Assembly (NCBI RefSeq): GCF_003432075.1
Contig: NZ_QWBU01000005.1
Coordinates: forward strand, 248,001-312,000
DNA from: Shinella sp. WSJ-2
GTDB lineage: Bacteria > Pseudomonadota > Alphaproteobacteria > Rhizobiales > Rhizobiaceae
Reading direction: 5' to 3'
DNA: 64,000 nt
This document shows positions 55,955 through 64,000 of this stretch, in pieces. The notes under the pieces are model-generated. The model was given only the letters and a program-made list of their open reading frames with translations, had not been told where the DNA came from and did no database searches. Numbering within the stretch: the stretch's first letter is position 1; every line of letters starts with the position of its first letter. A program made the translations under genes and the position numbers.

Positions 55955-57327
55955 TGCAGACATTCGACGCCATCATTATTGGTGCGGGCCAGGCCGGCCC
56001 GTCGCTCGCCGGACGGTTGACGGCCGCCGGCCGGAAGGTCGCCCTCATCGAGCGCAAGCTTGTCGGCGGCACCTGCGTCAACACCGGCTGCATGCCGACC
56101 AAAGCCATGGTCGCCAGCGCCTATGCTGCCCACCTCGCCCGCCGCGGCGCCGATTACGGCGTGGTGACGGGCCCTGTCGCCATCGACTTCGCTAAGGTCA
56201 TGGCGCGCAAGGACAAGGTGCGCTTCGATGCCCGCAAGGGTAACGAGGACTGGCTGGAAAGCATGGAGGGCCTGACCTTCATCCGCGGCCATGCCCGCAT
56301 CGAAAGCCCGACGGAAATCCGCATCGGCGACGATCTGTTGTCGGCTCCCCAGATCTTCCTCAATGTCGGCGGCCGCGCCGTCGTGCCGGATTTTCCCGGC
56401 GTGGAAGAGGTACCGCACCTCAACAATGTCTCGATCATGGAGCTGACGGAGGTGCCGAAACACCTCGTCGTCATCGGCGGCAGCTATATCGGGCTGGAAT
56501 TTGCCCAGATGTTCCGCCGCTTCGGCGCCGAGGTTACGGTCGTCGAAAAGGGGCCGCGGCTGATTGCGCGGGAAGACCCTGATATCAGCGACGCCGTGCG
56601 CGATATCCTTGAGCGCGAGGGCATCGCTGTCAGGACCGGGGCGGAATGCATCCGCTTCTTCAAAAGCGGCGACGGTGTCGGGGTGGGCGTCGATTGTACG
56701 GCCGGCGCGCCCGAGATCACCGGTTCGCATCTCCTGCTCGCCACCGGACGGCGGCCGAACACCGACGATCTCGGCCTCGACAAGGCGGGCGTGGCGGTGG
56801 ACAAGCGCGGCTACATCACCGTCGACGAGCGGCTGGAAACCAACGTGCCCGGCATCTTCGCCATGGGCGACTGCAACGGCCGCGGCGCCTTCACGCACAC
56901 CTCGTACAACGACTTCGAGATCGTCGCGGCGAACCTGCTCGACAACGAACCACGCAAGGTCAGCGACCGCATCCAGACCTATGCGCTCTATATCGACCCG
57001 CCGCTCGGCCGCGCCGGCATGAGCGAAACGGAGGCGCGCAAGACCGGTCGCAAGCTTTTGATCGGGACACGGCCCATGACGCGCGTCGGCCGCGCCAAGG
57101 AAAAGGGCGAAACGCTCGGTTTCATGAAGGTGATCGCCGATGCCGAGACGAAGGAAATCCTCGGCGCCTCGCTTCTCGGCACCGGCTGCGACGAGGCCGT
57201 GCAGAGCATTCTCGACGTGATGTATTCCGGCAGGCCCTACACGACCATCACGCATGCCGTACACATCCACCCGACCATATCGGAACTGATCCCGACCGTC
57301 TTCGGCGAGATGCAGCCGGCAAAATGA
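55954..57327 (+). CDS. Pyridine-nucleotide-disulfide oxidoreductase (mercuric reductase/Lpd-like)
   Basis: A 457-residue class I flavoprotein disulfide reductase: FDAIIIGAGQAGPSLAGRLT, redox-active Cys pair in GGTCVNTGCMPTKAMVASAY, NAD(P) motif VVIGGSYIGLEFAQMFRRFG, and the C-terminal His-Glu dyad in HIHPTISELIPTV. It lacks the mercury-specific N-terminal domain and vicinal C-terminal Cys, so mercuric reductase activity is unlikely; the substrate is unknown. It begins in the DUF4126 stop (TGATG) and is closed by a strong hairpin. Confidence 0.92.
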   Translation: MQTFDAIIIGAGQAGPSLAGRLTAAGRKVALIERKLVGGTCVNTGCMPTKAMVASAYAAHLARRGADYGVVTGPVAIDFAKVMARKDKVRFDARKGNEDWLESMEGLTFIRGHARIESPTEIRIGDDLLSAPQIFLNVGGRAVVPDFPGVEEVPHLNNVSIMELTEVPKHLVVIGGSYIGLEFAQMFRRFGAEVTVVEKGPRLIAREDPDISDAVRDILEREGIAVRTGAECIRFFKSGDGVGVGVDCTAGAPEITGSHLLLATGRRPNTDDLGLDKAGVAVDKRGYITVDERLETNVPGIFAMGDCNGRGAFTHTSYNDFEIVAANLLDNEPRKVSDRIQTYALYIDPPLGRAGMSETEARKTGRKLLIGTRPMTRVGRAKEKGETLGFMKVIADAETKEILGASLLGTGCDEAVQSILDVMYSGRPYTTITHAVHIHPTISELIPTVFGEMQPAK

Positions 57328-57328
57328 G

Positions 57329-57362
57329 AAAGGCCCGGGAATTTCCCGGGCCTTTCATTTTT
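57329..57362. terminator. Bidirectional terminator between oxidoreductase and amine oxidase genes
   Basis: AAAGGCCCGGGA (57329-57340), loop ATT, TCCCGGGCCTTT (57344-57355) followed by CATTTTT. The T and A flanks allow use from both convergent genes. Confidence 0.85.
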
Positions 57363-57385
57363 CAGATCACAATATCCCCATCGCG

Positions 57386-59365
57386 TCACTTCGGATTGCG
57401 GATCGTCAGCGCCGGGTTATGGGCGAAGAAGTTGTGCGGCATGATGTGCACGGTCTTCCATTCCGTCGACATGACCGGCCAGTCTTCCATGCGCGGGATA
57501 TGGTGGAAGCCGGCGGAGAACCAAGTGACGATGTCCTTGCCCATCAGGCTCTGGTCCTTCTTCACCCATTCGGCGAGCGTATCCGAGCCGTCGCTCTGCA
57601 TGGCGAACTTGCCGCCGGCATAGCGCTGTTCCGGGTCATAGACCGTGTTCCACACCGAATATTCGATATAAGCGTTGCGCTTCATCGGCGGGTCGTTCTC
57701 GAAGTCGAACGGGCCGTAGGACACGTCGCCATGGTGGATCATGTAGCCCGGCTCATGGCCGAGATAGCCTTCACGCGATGGATCCGAGATGTGGAAGTAG
57801 CGCGGCTGCGAGGATGAGAGCTTGTAGCGCGCCTCCATTTCCGTCATCGGCATCTTGTGTTCGACCGTCCACATCGACTTGCGCGGGCTCGACGCATCGA
57901 GCTTGGCCGGCACGATATCCATCGTCGAGAAGTGGTTGATCGGCTGGTCGACGTCGAAGTCGATGCGGAAGTTGAAGTAGTGGTCGTGGTTTGCGGCAAC
58001 GAGGTTCGGCGCGATCAGCGTGCCATGCGCCGTATCGGCCTTGGCCGTCGCATCCTTCATCGAGGTAGAGGCAACGCCCTTCACCGCATCGAGGCCGGTC
58101 GCGCCGACATAGATGTTGACCTGGCCGTTCTGCTGCAGGCGGTAGTCGATGAGATAGTCATAGTTGCCGACTTCCGAGGCCGTGCGCACCACGAGCTCCG
58201 TCGCCGGGCGTCCCTCCGCCGGGATCGGCTTTTCCGGTGTCTGGGCAAAGACTTCGAAATGGCGCCAGGCCGGATCGCCGTTGCTGCGCTCGAAGACGCA
58301 GATGGCATCGGGAATGACCAGCGGCTGACCCTTGTCGTCGGCGATCGTCGCCGGCAGGAAGGTGGCATGCGCGGGGCAATCGATGCCGGCGCGCAGCGGC
58401 GTCAGGAACAGGCCGAAACCATATTCCCCGCTGTCCATATAGGTGCGCCAGTACCAGCCTTCCGACGGGTCCATATAGGGCACGAAGACTTCCGAGAGAT
58501 GCGCCTGATAGATGACCGAGCGCCAGGTGCCGTCATCGTTGACGTCGAGATTGGAGAGCACCAGGCCCGGACGCTTGTCGACGCGGAAGTTGAAGCGCCA
58601 GATATCCCATTCGAGATGGCTGCCATCGATCTTGTAGTTCGGCCCTCCCTCCTGCACCAGCTTGACGGGGTTCGTCTCGGCGCGCAGCGGTGTGCGTTTG
58701 GCGACTTCCTCCTCCGTATAGCCCCAGCCGTCCTTCGGCACATCAAGCACGCCCGTATCGACGACACGCAGCACTTCTTTCTTGCCGATGTCGTAGAGCG
58801 CAAACAGGCCCTCGATCGGCTTGGCATAGAAGTTGGAGCCGTCAGGCACCTGATAACAGGGCACCTTCATCAGGCGCGAATTGGTGTATTCGTCGGTGAA
58901 GAAATTGCCGGCGGTGAGCGGCAGGCAGAAGGCCTGTTCCGGCTTCAGGCCGCGCTTGGCAAGGCCGGCCACCATTTCGGGATTGCCGAGCACGCCTTCC
59001 AGCGCCCCCATGAATTCCGTGAACAGCACCATCGGCTGCCCCTTGGTCTTCTCGTTGCTCTCCACCGCGCCCTTGGTGATGTTGACCACGGCCTCGCTGA
59101 AGCCTTCCTTGCTGGTCAGGTAGACGGTCGCCTTGCGGTCGAGGCTGTCGCCCTCCTTCCAGGCGAGCACGTCGGCCTTGGCGGGCTCCTTCAGCTCGAT
59201 CAGCGGATAGAGCGTGGTGTCGTCGGCAACCTTCTGCTCGCGCAGGATCTGGTTGATCTTCTGGTATTCCTCGGCGGTCAGGCCATCCAGCGGATGGGAG
59301 GCCGCGGCGGTGGCAGTCAGGCCGAAGGCCAGCGCCGTAGCGGCAAGATATCTCGTCAGTCTCAT
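57386..59365 (-). CDS. tynA: Copper-containing primary amine oxidase
   Basis: A 659-residue periplasmic enzyme with signal peptide (RYLAATALAFGLTATAAAS). All active-site features are present: Tyr402 in VGNYDYLIDY is the precursor of the TPQ cofactor, Asp311 in YMDSGEYGFG is the expected base, and His460/His462 in NHDHYFNF with His621 in GFHHIPRMEDW are copper ligands. It converts primary amines (phenylethylamine, tyramine or similar) plus O2 to aldehyde, ammonia and H2O2. It is followed in opposite order by an aldehyde dehydrogenase and FeaR-like regulator, as in the E. coli tynA-feaB-feaR group. Start ATG at 59365; the open frame further upstream is a shadow of the neighbour. Confidence 0.95.
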   Translation of the reverse strand: MRLTRYLAATALAFGLTATAAASHPLDGLTAEEYQKINQILREQKVADDTTLYPLIELKEPAKADVLAWKEGDSLDRKATVYLTSKEGFSEAVVNITKGAVESNEKTKGQPMVLFTEFMGALEGVLGNPEMVAGLAKRGLKPEQAFCLPLTAGNFFTDEYTNSRLMKVPCYQVPDGSNFYAKPIEGLFALYDIGKKEVLRVVDTGVLDVPKDGWGYTEEEVAKRTPLRAETNPVKLVQEGGPNYKIDGSHLEWDIWRFNFRVDKRPGLVLSNLDVNDDGTWRSVIYQAHLSEVFVPYMDPSEGWYWRTYMDSGEYGFGLFLTPLRAGIDCPAHATFLPATIADDKGQPLVIPDAICVFERSNGDPAWRHFEVFAQTPEKPIPAEGRPATELVVRTASEVGNYDYLIDYRLQQNGQVNIYVGATGLDAVKGVASTSMKDATAKADTAHGTLIAPNLVAANHDHYFNFRIDFDVDQPINHFSTMDIVPAKLDASSPRKSMWTVEHKMPMTEMEARYKLSSSQPRYFHISDPSREGYLGHEPGYMIHHGDVSYGPFDFENDPPMKRNAYIEYSVWNTVYDPEQRYAGGKFAMQSDGSDTLAEWVKKDQSLMGKDIVTWFSAGFHHIPRMEDWPVMSTEWKTVHIMPHNFFAHNPALTIRNPK

Positions 59366-59390
59366 GATCGTTCCCTCTTCTGTTGTTTTC

Positions 59391-60797
59391 TCAGGCGAAG
59401 ACCACCTGGATGTCGGTGTATTCGGCAAGGCCCTCTTCCGCGAACTCGACGCCGATGCCGGAAAGCTTGACGCCGCCGAAGGGCGCATTCGGCTGGATGG
59501 CGCCATGTTTGTTGATCCAGACGGAGCCGCAGGCCATACGGCTCGCCACCTTTTTCGCCGCCGCGATATCCGACGACCAGACCGAGCCGCCGAGCCCGTT
59601 CGGGCTGTCGTTCGCCAGCCGGATCGCCTCCTCGACATCCGAATAGCGGATGACCGGCAGCGCCGGCCCGAACTGCTCCTCGTCGACGAGCGCATCGCCA
59701 TTGTGCAGACCGGTGACAATGGTCGGCGGGAAGAACAGGCCCTCGCCCGGTTCGCCGCCGAGCAGCACCTTACCGCGTCCCTTGGCATCCGCCACGAGCC
59801 GCGAAACCTTGTCGAACTGCATGCGGTTCTGGATCGGGCCGAGAATGCTCGCCTCCTCCATGCCGTTGCCGACGGGGATGTTTTTCGCATAGGCGACGAG
59901 CGCATCGCAGACCGCGTCGTGGATGCTGTCGTGCACATAGAGCCGCTTCATCGCCGCGCAGGTCTGGCCATTGTTGATGAAGGCGCCCCAGAACAGGCCT
60001 TCGGCAATCGCTTGCGGATCGGCATCCGGCAGCACGATGCCGGCATCGTTACCGCCCATTTCCAGCGTCAGGCGCTTCATGGTCGATGCGGCGGACTGCA
60101 TGACCTTCTGGCCGGTGGCGCAGGAGCCGGTGAAGACAATCTTTGCTATATCCGGATGCGCCGACATGGCGCCACCGAGATTAAACGCCTTGTCGTCGCC
60201 CGTCACGACATTGACGACACCGGGCGGCAGCACCTCGTTCATGATCTGTACAAGCCGCAGCGTCGACAGCGGTGTGTAGGGCGAGGGCTTGACGACGACC
60301 GTGTTGCCGGTGCGTAGCGCCGGCAGGATGTGCCAGACGGCGATCATCACCGGGAAATTCCACGGCGTGATCGAGCCGACGACGCCGAGCGGCTTGCGAT
60401 GCAGCTCCACCCGCCCCTGCTCGTTGTCCTGCAAAACCTTGACCGGGATCGAAAGTCCCGTCGTATACCCCGCCCAGGCGACGGCGCCACCGACCTCCCA
60501 GCGGGAGCCCAAGCCGTTGAGCGGCTTGCCCTGTTCCAGCGTGATGATTTCGGCAAGCTCCGCCGCATGTTCCTCGATCTTCGCCGTCACCGCCGCACAA
60601 GCCGCCTGCAACGCCGCATCGCTCTGCGCCGACCACGACACGAACGCCGCCTTGGCGACCGCAACGGCCGCATCCAGCTCGACGCCGCCCATATCAGGCG
60701 CACGGCCGACCTCCTCGCCCGTCGCCGGGTTAAGCACGGCGAAGTCCGTACCGACAGCGGCCGGCTTGCCGCCGATGGTCGCCTGGAATTCCATCAT
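59391..60797 (-). CDS. Aldehyde dehydrogenase (phenylacetaldehyde-dehydrogenase-like role)
   Basis: A 468-residue ALDH with SITPWNFPVMIAVWHILPAL, the base Glu in LTLEMGGNDAGIVLPDADP and the nucleophilic Cys in AFINNGQTCAAMKRLYVHD. It is shorter than FeaB and the GGND variant of the usual GGKN motif places it in a different ALDH subgroup, so the assignment to phenylacetaldehyde is by position only. It is upstream of and probably co-transcribed with the amine oxidase (25 bases apart). GGAGG precedes two adjacent ATG codons. Confidence 0.88.
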   Translation of the reverse strand: MMEFQATIGGKPAAVGTDFAVLNPATGEEVGRAPDMGGVELDAAVAVAKAAFVSWSAQSDAALQAACAAVTAKIEEHAAELAEIITLEQGKPLNGLGSRWEVGGAVAWAGYTTGLSIPVKVLQDNEQGRVELHRKPLGVVGSITPWNFPVMIAVWHILPALRTGNTVVVKPSPYTPLSTLRLVQIMNEVLPPGVVNVVTGDDKAFNLGGAMSAHPDIAKIVFTGSCATGQKVMQSAASTMKRLTLEMGGNDAGIVLPDADPQAIAEGLFWGAFINNGQTCAAMKRLYVHDSIHDAVCDALVAYAKNIPVGNGMEEASILGPIQNRMQFDKVSRLVADAKGRGKVLLGGEPGEGLFFPPTIVTGLHNGDALVDEEQFGPALPVIRYSDVEEAIRLANDSPNGLGGSVWSSDIAAAKKVASRMACGSVWINKHGAIQPNAPFGGVKLSGIGVEFAEEGLAEYTDIQVVFA

Positions 60798-60912
60798 TTC
60801 CGCCTCCTCTATGGCAGGCCACCTCCTCCGGCGGTCCTATCTGGTGGCAGAGAATAGAAGCGGGCGCGGCATCAGACTTGGACGGCGCCGTCCCGATTTT
60901 TGGACAAAAGCG

Positions 60913-61836
60913 TCAATGGCAGCGCGCAACCGCACCCGGCGTGGCGCCGTATTTCTTGCGGAACTCACGGTAGAAATAGGAGAGGTCGTTGAAGCCGCAA
61001 TCGAAGGCGACGGCGGTGACGCCTTCCGACGGCTGTTCCCGCCGCGCCGTCAGCCGGGCATGCGCCAATTCCAGCCGGCGATTGAGCAGCCGGTGGCCGG
61101 GCGTTTCGCCAAGCGGCCGGAAATGCCGTTGCAGCATGCGCTCAGACACATTGAGGCGGGTGGCGAGTTCGCGCGGACCGAAGCCGGGGTCCGCCCGGTG
61201 CCGGTCGATCATCGCCAAAGCGCGCGACAGCAGGGTCTCGGTCGACGCAGCGACGCCGGCAACCCGGCTGGAATGCAGGTAGGCGCCCATCAGGCACAGG
61301 AAGGCCTCGCCAAGCTGCGCCTGCGCGCCATCCTCCAGCAGCATCTTTGCGATGACAGCGCGCATGGCGACCCAGAGCGGGTCCTCCCGCGAGATCGAAA
61401 GCCCCCCGGCACAGGCATTGCCGAAACGGTGCACCACTTCTTCGCGCGGAATGTGCAGCGAGACCTGGTTGGAGCGCTCGCCGCGATAAAGAAAAGTCGA
61501 GGGCTTGACCGAATCGACGAGGAACATGTCTCCCGGCAGGAGCTCGGCCACGTGATCGCCCTGTTCGACGCGACACTGACCGGCATCCTGCACGAGCAGG
61601 AAGAAATATTCGCCGGGATCCTGCTTGATGGAGCGGGTGCTGCGGGCGACCTCGGAAGCATCGAGCGCGACGATCGCCGTATCGAACGGGCCGACGCGCC
61701 GCGTGGTCACGTCACCATTGATGACGCCGGTGCGCCGCATGGGCTCCAGATCGAAGGAGCCGCAGACCTTGCGGATTTCCGCCTCGAGAATTTCCACTTG
61801 TACCGGCTTGTGCCCCGGTGTCATCAGCGACTGCAT
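60913..61836 (-). CDS. feaR: AraC-family activator, FeaR-like
   Basis: A 307-residue AraC protein: N-terminal AraC_binding_2-type domain (YFFLLVQDAGQCRVEQGDHV, LLPGDMFLVDSVKPSTF) and C-terminal double helix-turn-helix (FGPRELATRLNVSERMLQRH and AVAFDCGFNDLSYFYREFRK). The N-terminal pattern and its place next to an amine oxidase and ALDH match FeaR, which activates tynA and feaB in response to the aromatic amine or aldehyde. The 115-base gap to the ALDH gene should hold the activated promoter; I could not mark a clear binding site. Confidence 0.85.
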   Translation of the reverse strand: MQSLMTPGHKPVQVEILEAEIRKVCGSFDLEPMRRTGVINGDVTTRRVGPFDTAIVALDASEVARSTRSIKQDPGEYFFLLVQDAGQCRVEQGDHVAELLPGDMFLVDSVKPSTFLYRGERSNQVSLHIPREEVVHRFGNACAGGLSISREDPLWVAMRAVIAKMLLEDGAQAQLGEAFLCLMGAYLHSSRVAGVAASTETLLSRALAMIDRHRADPGFGPRELATRLNVSERMLQRHFRPLGETPGHRLLNRRLELAHARLTARREQPSEGVTAVAFDCGFNDLSYFYREFRKKYGATPGAVARCH

Positions 61837-61905
61837 TGCGCCCTCCCCGGCTCCCGCAGAATGCCTTTACTCCCAAACTATCTCATCACAGTCCGCAGCG
61901 CTTGC

Positions 61906-63966
61906 CTATCGTTCCAGTGCTGAAAAACCGCCGGCTGCCGCCGCCCGGCGCAGGCCTTCCGAGGGCGCCTCGGCAAGCCCCTCCGCCGCGAGCCGGTCGA
62001 GCACCGCCACCACATCCGCAAGCCCACGCGCCTCGGCATAGTGCATCGGCCCGCCACGCCAGCGCGGAAAACCGTAACCGTGGATTTTCACGAGATCGAT
62101 ATCGGCGGCCCGAAGCGCCACACGCTCCGCCAGAATGCGCGTCGCCTCGTTGACCATCGGCAGCAGGATCGCGTCGGCGATCTCGGCTTCACTCCATGCT
62201 CGTTGCGGCCGGTCCGCCGCCTCTTCGGCGATGATCGCCGCCACGGTTTCCGAGGGTTTTGGCGCACGATCACCCGGCTGGTAATCGTACCAGCCGCCGC
62301 CGGTTTTCTGGCCGAAGCGCTGAAGCGCGCAAAGCCGCTCCGCGACGGGGGCAAAGGGTGTTTCACCCCGCTCGCGCGCCGCCTTGCGCTGGAAAGCGGC
62401 GATGTCGAGGCCACCAAGATCCTGCGCCTCGAACGGCCCCATCGGCAGGCCGAAAGCGCGCATGGCGGCATCGACCGCCGAGGGTGTCGCACCCGACAGC
62501 AGCAGGCGCTCGGCCTGGGCACGCGTCACCTTCAGGATGCGGTTGCCGATAAAACCATCGCAGATGCCGGCGCGGACGGGAATTTTCGCAAGCTGGCGGG
62601 CGAGCGCGAAGCTCGCCGCCAGAACCTCGGGCGCCGTCGTTTCCGTCGGCACGATTTCCAGCAGCTTCATGACATGCGCCGGGCTGAAGAAATGCAGGCC
62701 GAGGAACCGTTCGGGATGGGCAATGCCGTCGCTGATCGCGCCAGGATCGAGATAGGAGGTATTCGTGGCGAGCACCGCATCCACACGGCAGACCGCCGAG
62801 AGCGTTTCGAAGACGGCGCGCTTGACGGCGAGATCCTCGAAGACGGCCTCGATGACGAGGTCCGTATCGGCAAGCAGGCCGTAGTCATCCCCGCCTGCCA
62901 CGCCCGCCATGCGCTGGTCGGCAACCGCCTGCGTCAGGCGTCCGCGCTTAACCGAGCCGTCGTAGATCGCCTTTACATTGGCAAGCCCACGCTCGACCGC
63001 CGTGGCGTCGCGCTCGATCAACACCACCGGCAGACCGGCATCGCGCAAGGCCGCGGCGATCCCCGCCCCCATCGTGCCGCCACCGATCACCGCAGCCGAA
63101 CGGATGTCACGTGGGGTGATGCCGGCGAGTTCCGGCGGGCGGGGTGCAGCACGCTCGGCGAAGAAGACATGGCGCAGGGCTGCGGCCTGTTCGGAGCCGC
63201 GCAGAGCGAGGAAGGTTTCGCGCTCGAAGGCCATGGCCTCGGCGAAATCCGTCTCGCAGGCCTTGCGGATGGAGGCGAGCGCCCGGAGCGGCGCGATCTC
63301 GCGCTTCGCCTTGGCCGCGACGGCCTTTTCCGCGCTCTCCCAGAAACCCGCTTCGGCGGCAGGAACGGCGCGGCTCGAGATCGGCTGCGGCAGCGATTTT
63401 TCCGCAATGCCCTCAGCGAAAGCCATAGAACCCGCGCGCAGATCCCCGTCGATGACGACATCGACAAGCCCGAGGCCTTCCGCCCTCTTCGCACCGACCG
63501 GACTGCCGCCCGTCACCAGATCGACGGCCGCCGCCGCACCGATCAGGCGCGGCAGACGCACCGTGCCACCGGCACCGGGAATAATGCCGAGCTTCACCTC
63601 CGGTAGGCCGAGGCTGGCCGAGGAGACGGCGACGCGATAGGCGCAGCCGAGCGCCACTTCGAGGCCGCCGCCGAGCGCGCTGCCATGGATCGCCGCGACC
63701 CACGGTTTTTTCGCCCCCTCGATAGCCGCCACGACATCCGGCAGATGCGGCGGCCGCGGCGGTTTGCCGAATTCGCTGACATCAGCCCCCGCGATGAAGG
63801 TGCGGCCTGCGCAGATCAGGACCACGGCCTTCACCGTCGCATCCGCGTCCAGTTCCACCACCGCCTCGACAAGCGCCTGGCGCAGCGCCTGCGACAGCGC
63901 ATTGACGGGCGGATTGTCGACGGTGACGACGGCGATGGAACCTTCTCGGGCGATGGTGACGGTCAT
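61906..63966 (-). CDS. Bifunctional enoyl-CoA hydratase / 3-hydroxyacyl-CoA dehydrogenase (FadB-like)
   Basis: A 686-residue fusion. The crotonase half (1 to ~190) has LICAGRTFIAGADVSEFGKP, AIHGSALGGGLEVALGCAYR and GLPEVKLGIIPGAGGTVRLP; the dehydrogenase half (from ~290) has the NAD motif AAVIGGGTMGAGIAAALRDA, FLGLHFFSPAHVMKLLEIVP and PVRAGICDGFIGNRIL. It performs two steps of beta-oxidation on CoA esters. The organisation is that of peroxisomal-type multifunctional enzymes rather than E. coli FadB. Upstream, cut by the window edge, only some 34 bases remain; a preceding gene may end there. Confidence 0.94.
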   Translation of the reverse strand: MTVTIAREGSIAVVTVDNPPVNALSQALRQALVEAVVELDADATVKAVVLICAGRTFIAGADVSEFGKPPRPPHLPDVVAAIEGAKKPWVAAIHGSALGGGLEVALGCAYRVAVSSASLGLPEVKLGIIPGAGGTVRLPRLIGAAAAVDLVTGGSPVGAKRAEGLGLVDVVIDGDLRAGSMAFAEGIAEKSLPQPISSRAVPAAEAGFWESAEKAVAAKAKREIAPLRALASIRKACETDFAEAMAFERETFLALRGSEQAAALRHVFFAERAAPRPPELAGITPRDIRSAAVIGGGTMGAGIAAALRDAGLPVVLIERDATAVERGLANVKAIYDGSVKRGRLTQAVADQRMAGVAGGDDYGLLADTDLVIEAVFEDLAVKRAVFETLSAVCRVDAVLATNTSYLDPGAISDGIAHPERFLGLHFFSPAHVMKLLEIVPTETTAPEVLAASFALARQLAKIPVRAGICDGFIGNRILKVTRAQAERLLLSGATPSAVDAAMRAFGLPMGPFEAQDLGGLDIAAFQRKAARERGETPFAPVAERLCALQRFGQKTGGGWYDYQPGDRAPKPSETVAAIIAEEAADRPQRAWSEAEIADAILLPMVNEATRILAERVALRAADIDLVKIHGYGFPRWRGGPMHYAEARGLADVVAVLDRLAAEGLAEAPSEGLRRAAAAGGFSALER

Positions 63967-64000
63967 GATCTCAAATTCCCAGATAAGCGGCGCGGATACG

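Noticed and set aside
55954-57327. Mercuric reductase
   Set aside because: No MerA heavy-metal domain, no C-terminal vicinal Cys and no mer genes nearby; only the general disulfide reductase fold is supported.
57386-59938. Apparent 850-residue extension of the amine oxidase
   Set aside because: The extra N-terminal part reads the ALDH gene in another frame (Arg/Ser-rich), and a signal peptide with ribosome site begins at 59365.
63967-64000. End of a further minus-strand gene upstream of the FadB-like gene
   Set aside because: One minus-strand frame reads RIRAAYLGI then TGA, which could be the tail of an acyl-CoA dehydrogenase-like gene, but nine codons are too few to support a call.

Overview
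The window looks like chromosomal DNA of a member of the Rhizobiaceae (Ensifer, Rhizobium, Shinella or Agrobacterium type). The evidence is high GC, closely packed genes with many ATGA, GTGA or TAATG start/stop overlaps, many ABC transporters with LacI-type regulators, a Porin_2 (Omp2b-like) porin, a sitABCD manganese transporter, an emrAB/emrR locus, a gltX..lysS pair and a RIME-like intergenic palindrome. I found no phage, transposase, CRISPR array, tRNA or rRNA.

Left part (1-13 kb): a RbsABC-type sugar importer (2.9-4.4, 1.8-2.8 and 0.8-1.7 kb, minus strand) faces its LacI regulator across a symmetric double operator at 4446-4488. Downstream of its terminator is a truncated sugar-phosphate isomerase/epimerase. 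A globin-coupled chemoreceptor, a xylose module (lacI-xylB-xylA) and a Tat-exported metallophosphoesterase follow. The isomerase and the xylose regulator carry nearly the same TACGTA-centred operator, so they probably form one regulon.

Middle (12.6-33.9 kb): housekeeping and stress genes. These are a PhzF-like isomerase, emrB-emrA with divergent emrR and two operator copies, an AraC/GyrI regulator, a TerC-like protein, a porin with an Asp/Gly-rich insert, an SLC13 transporter behind a structured leader, gltX - small orf - lysS coupled by ATGA overlaps, a His-rich membrane-anchored protein divergent from sitABCD, a small secreted protein, a DadA-like oxidase with a nucleoside hydrolase, and ung.

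Catabolic part (34-51.4 kb): two neighbouring LacI-controlled systems whose substrates I cannot name. The first is a DUF993 aldolase-like gene divergent from lacI / Gfo-Idh-MocA dehydrogenase / fused CoA-transferase / enoyl-CoA hydratase / aldehyde dehydrogenase. Both divergent promoters carry the same operator between -35 and -10. The second is a LacI regulator divergent from a sugar ABC importer, two GMC oxidoreductases, an SDR and a Dabb protein. These two clusters are the best candidates for undescribed catabolic pathways.

Right part (51.4-64 kb): an OpuC/OsmF-type compatible-solute importer (binding protein, permease, ATPase, permease), a DUF4126 membrane protein coupled to a pyridine-nucleotide-disulfide oxidoreductase, and a tynA-feaB-feaR-like amine catabolism locus (copper amine oxidase, aldehyde dehydrogenase, AraC regulator). 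Last comes a FadB-like bifunctional beta-oxidation protein at the edge.

Functions rest on motif reading and family memory only. Start codons were moved inward where a longer open frame ran into a neighbour or its promoter and an inner ATG/GTG had a better ribosome binding site.
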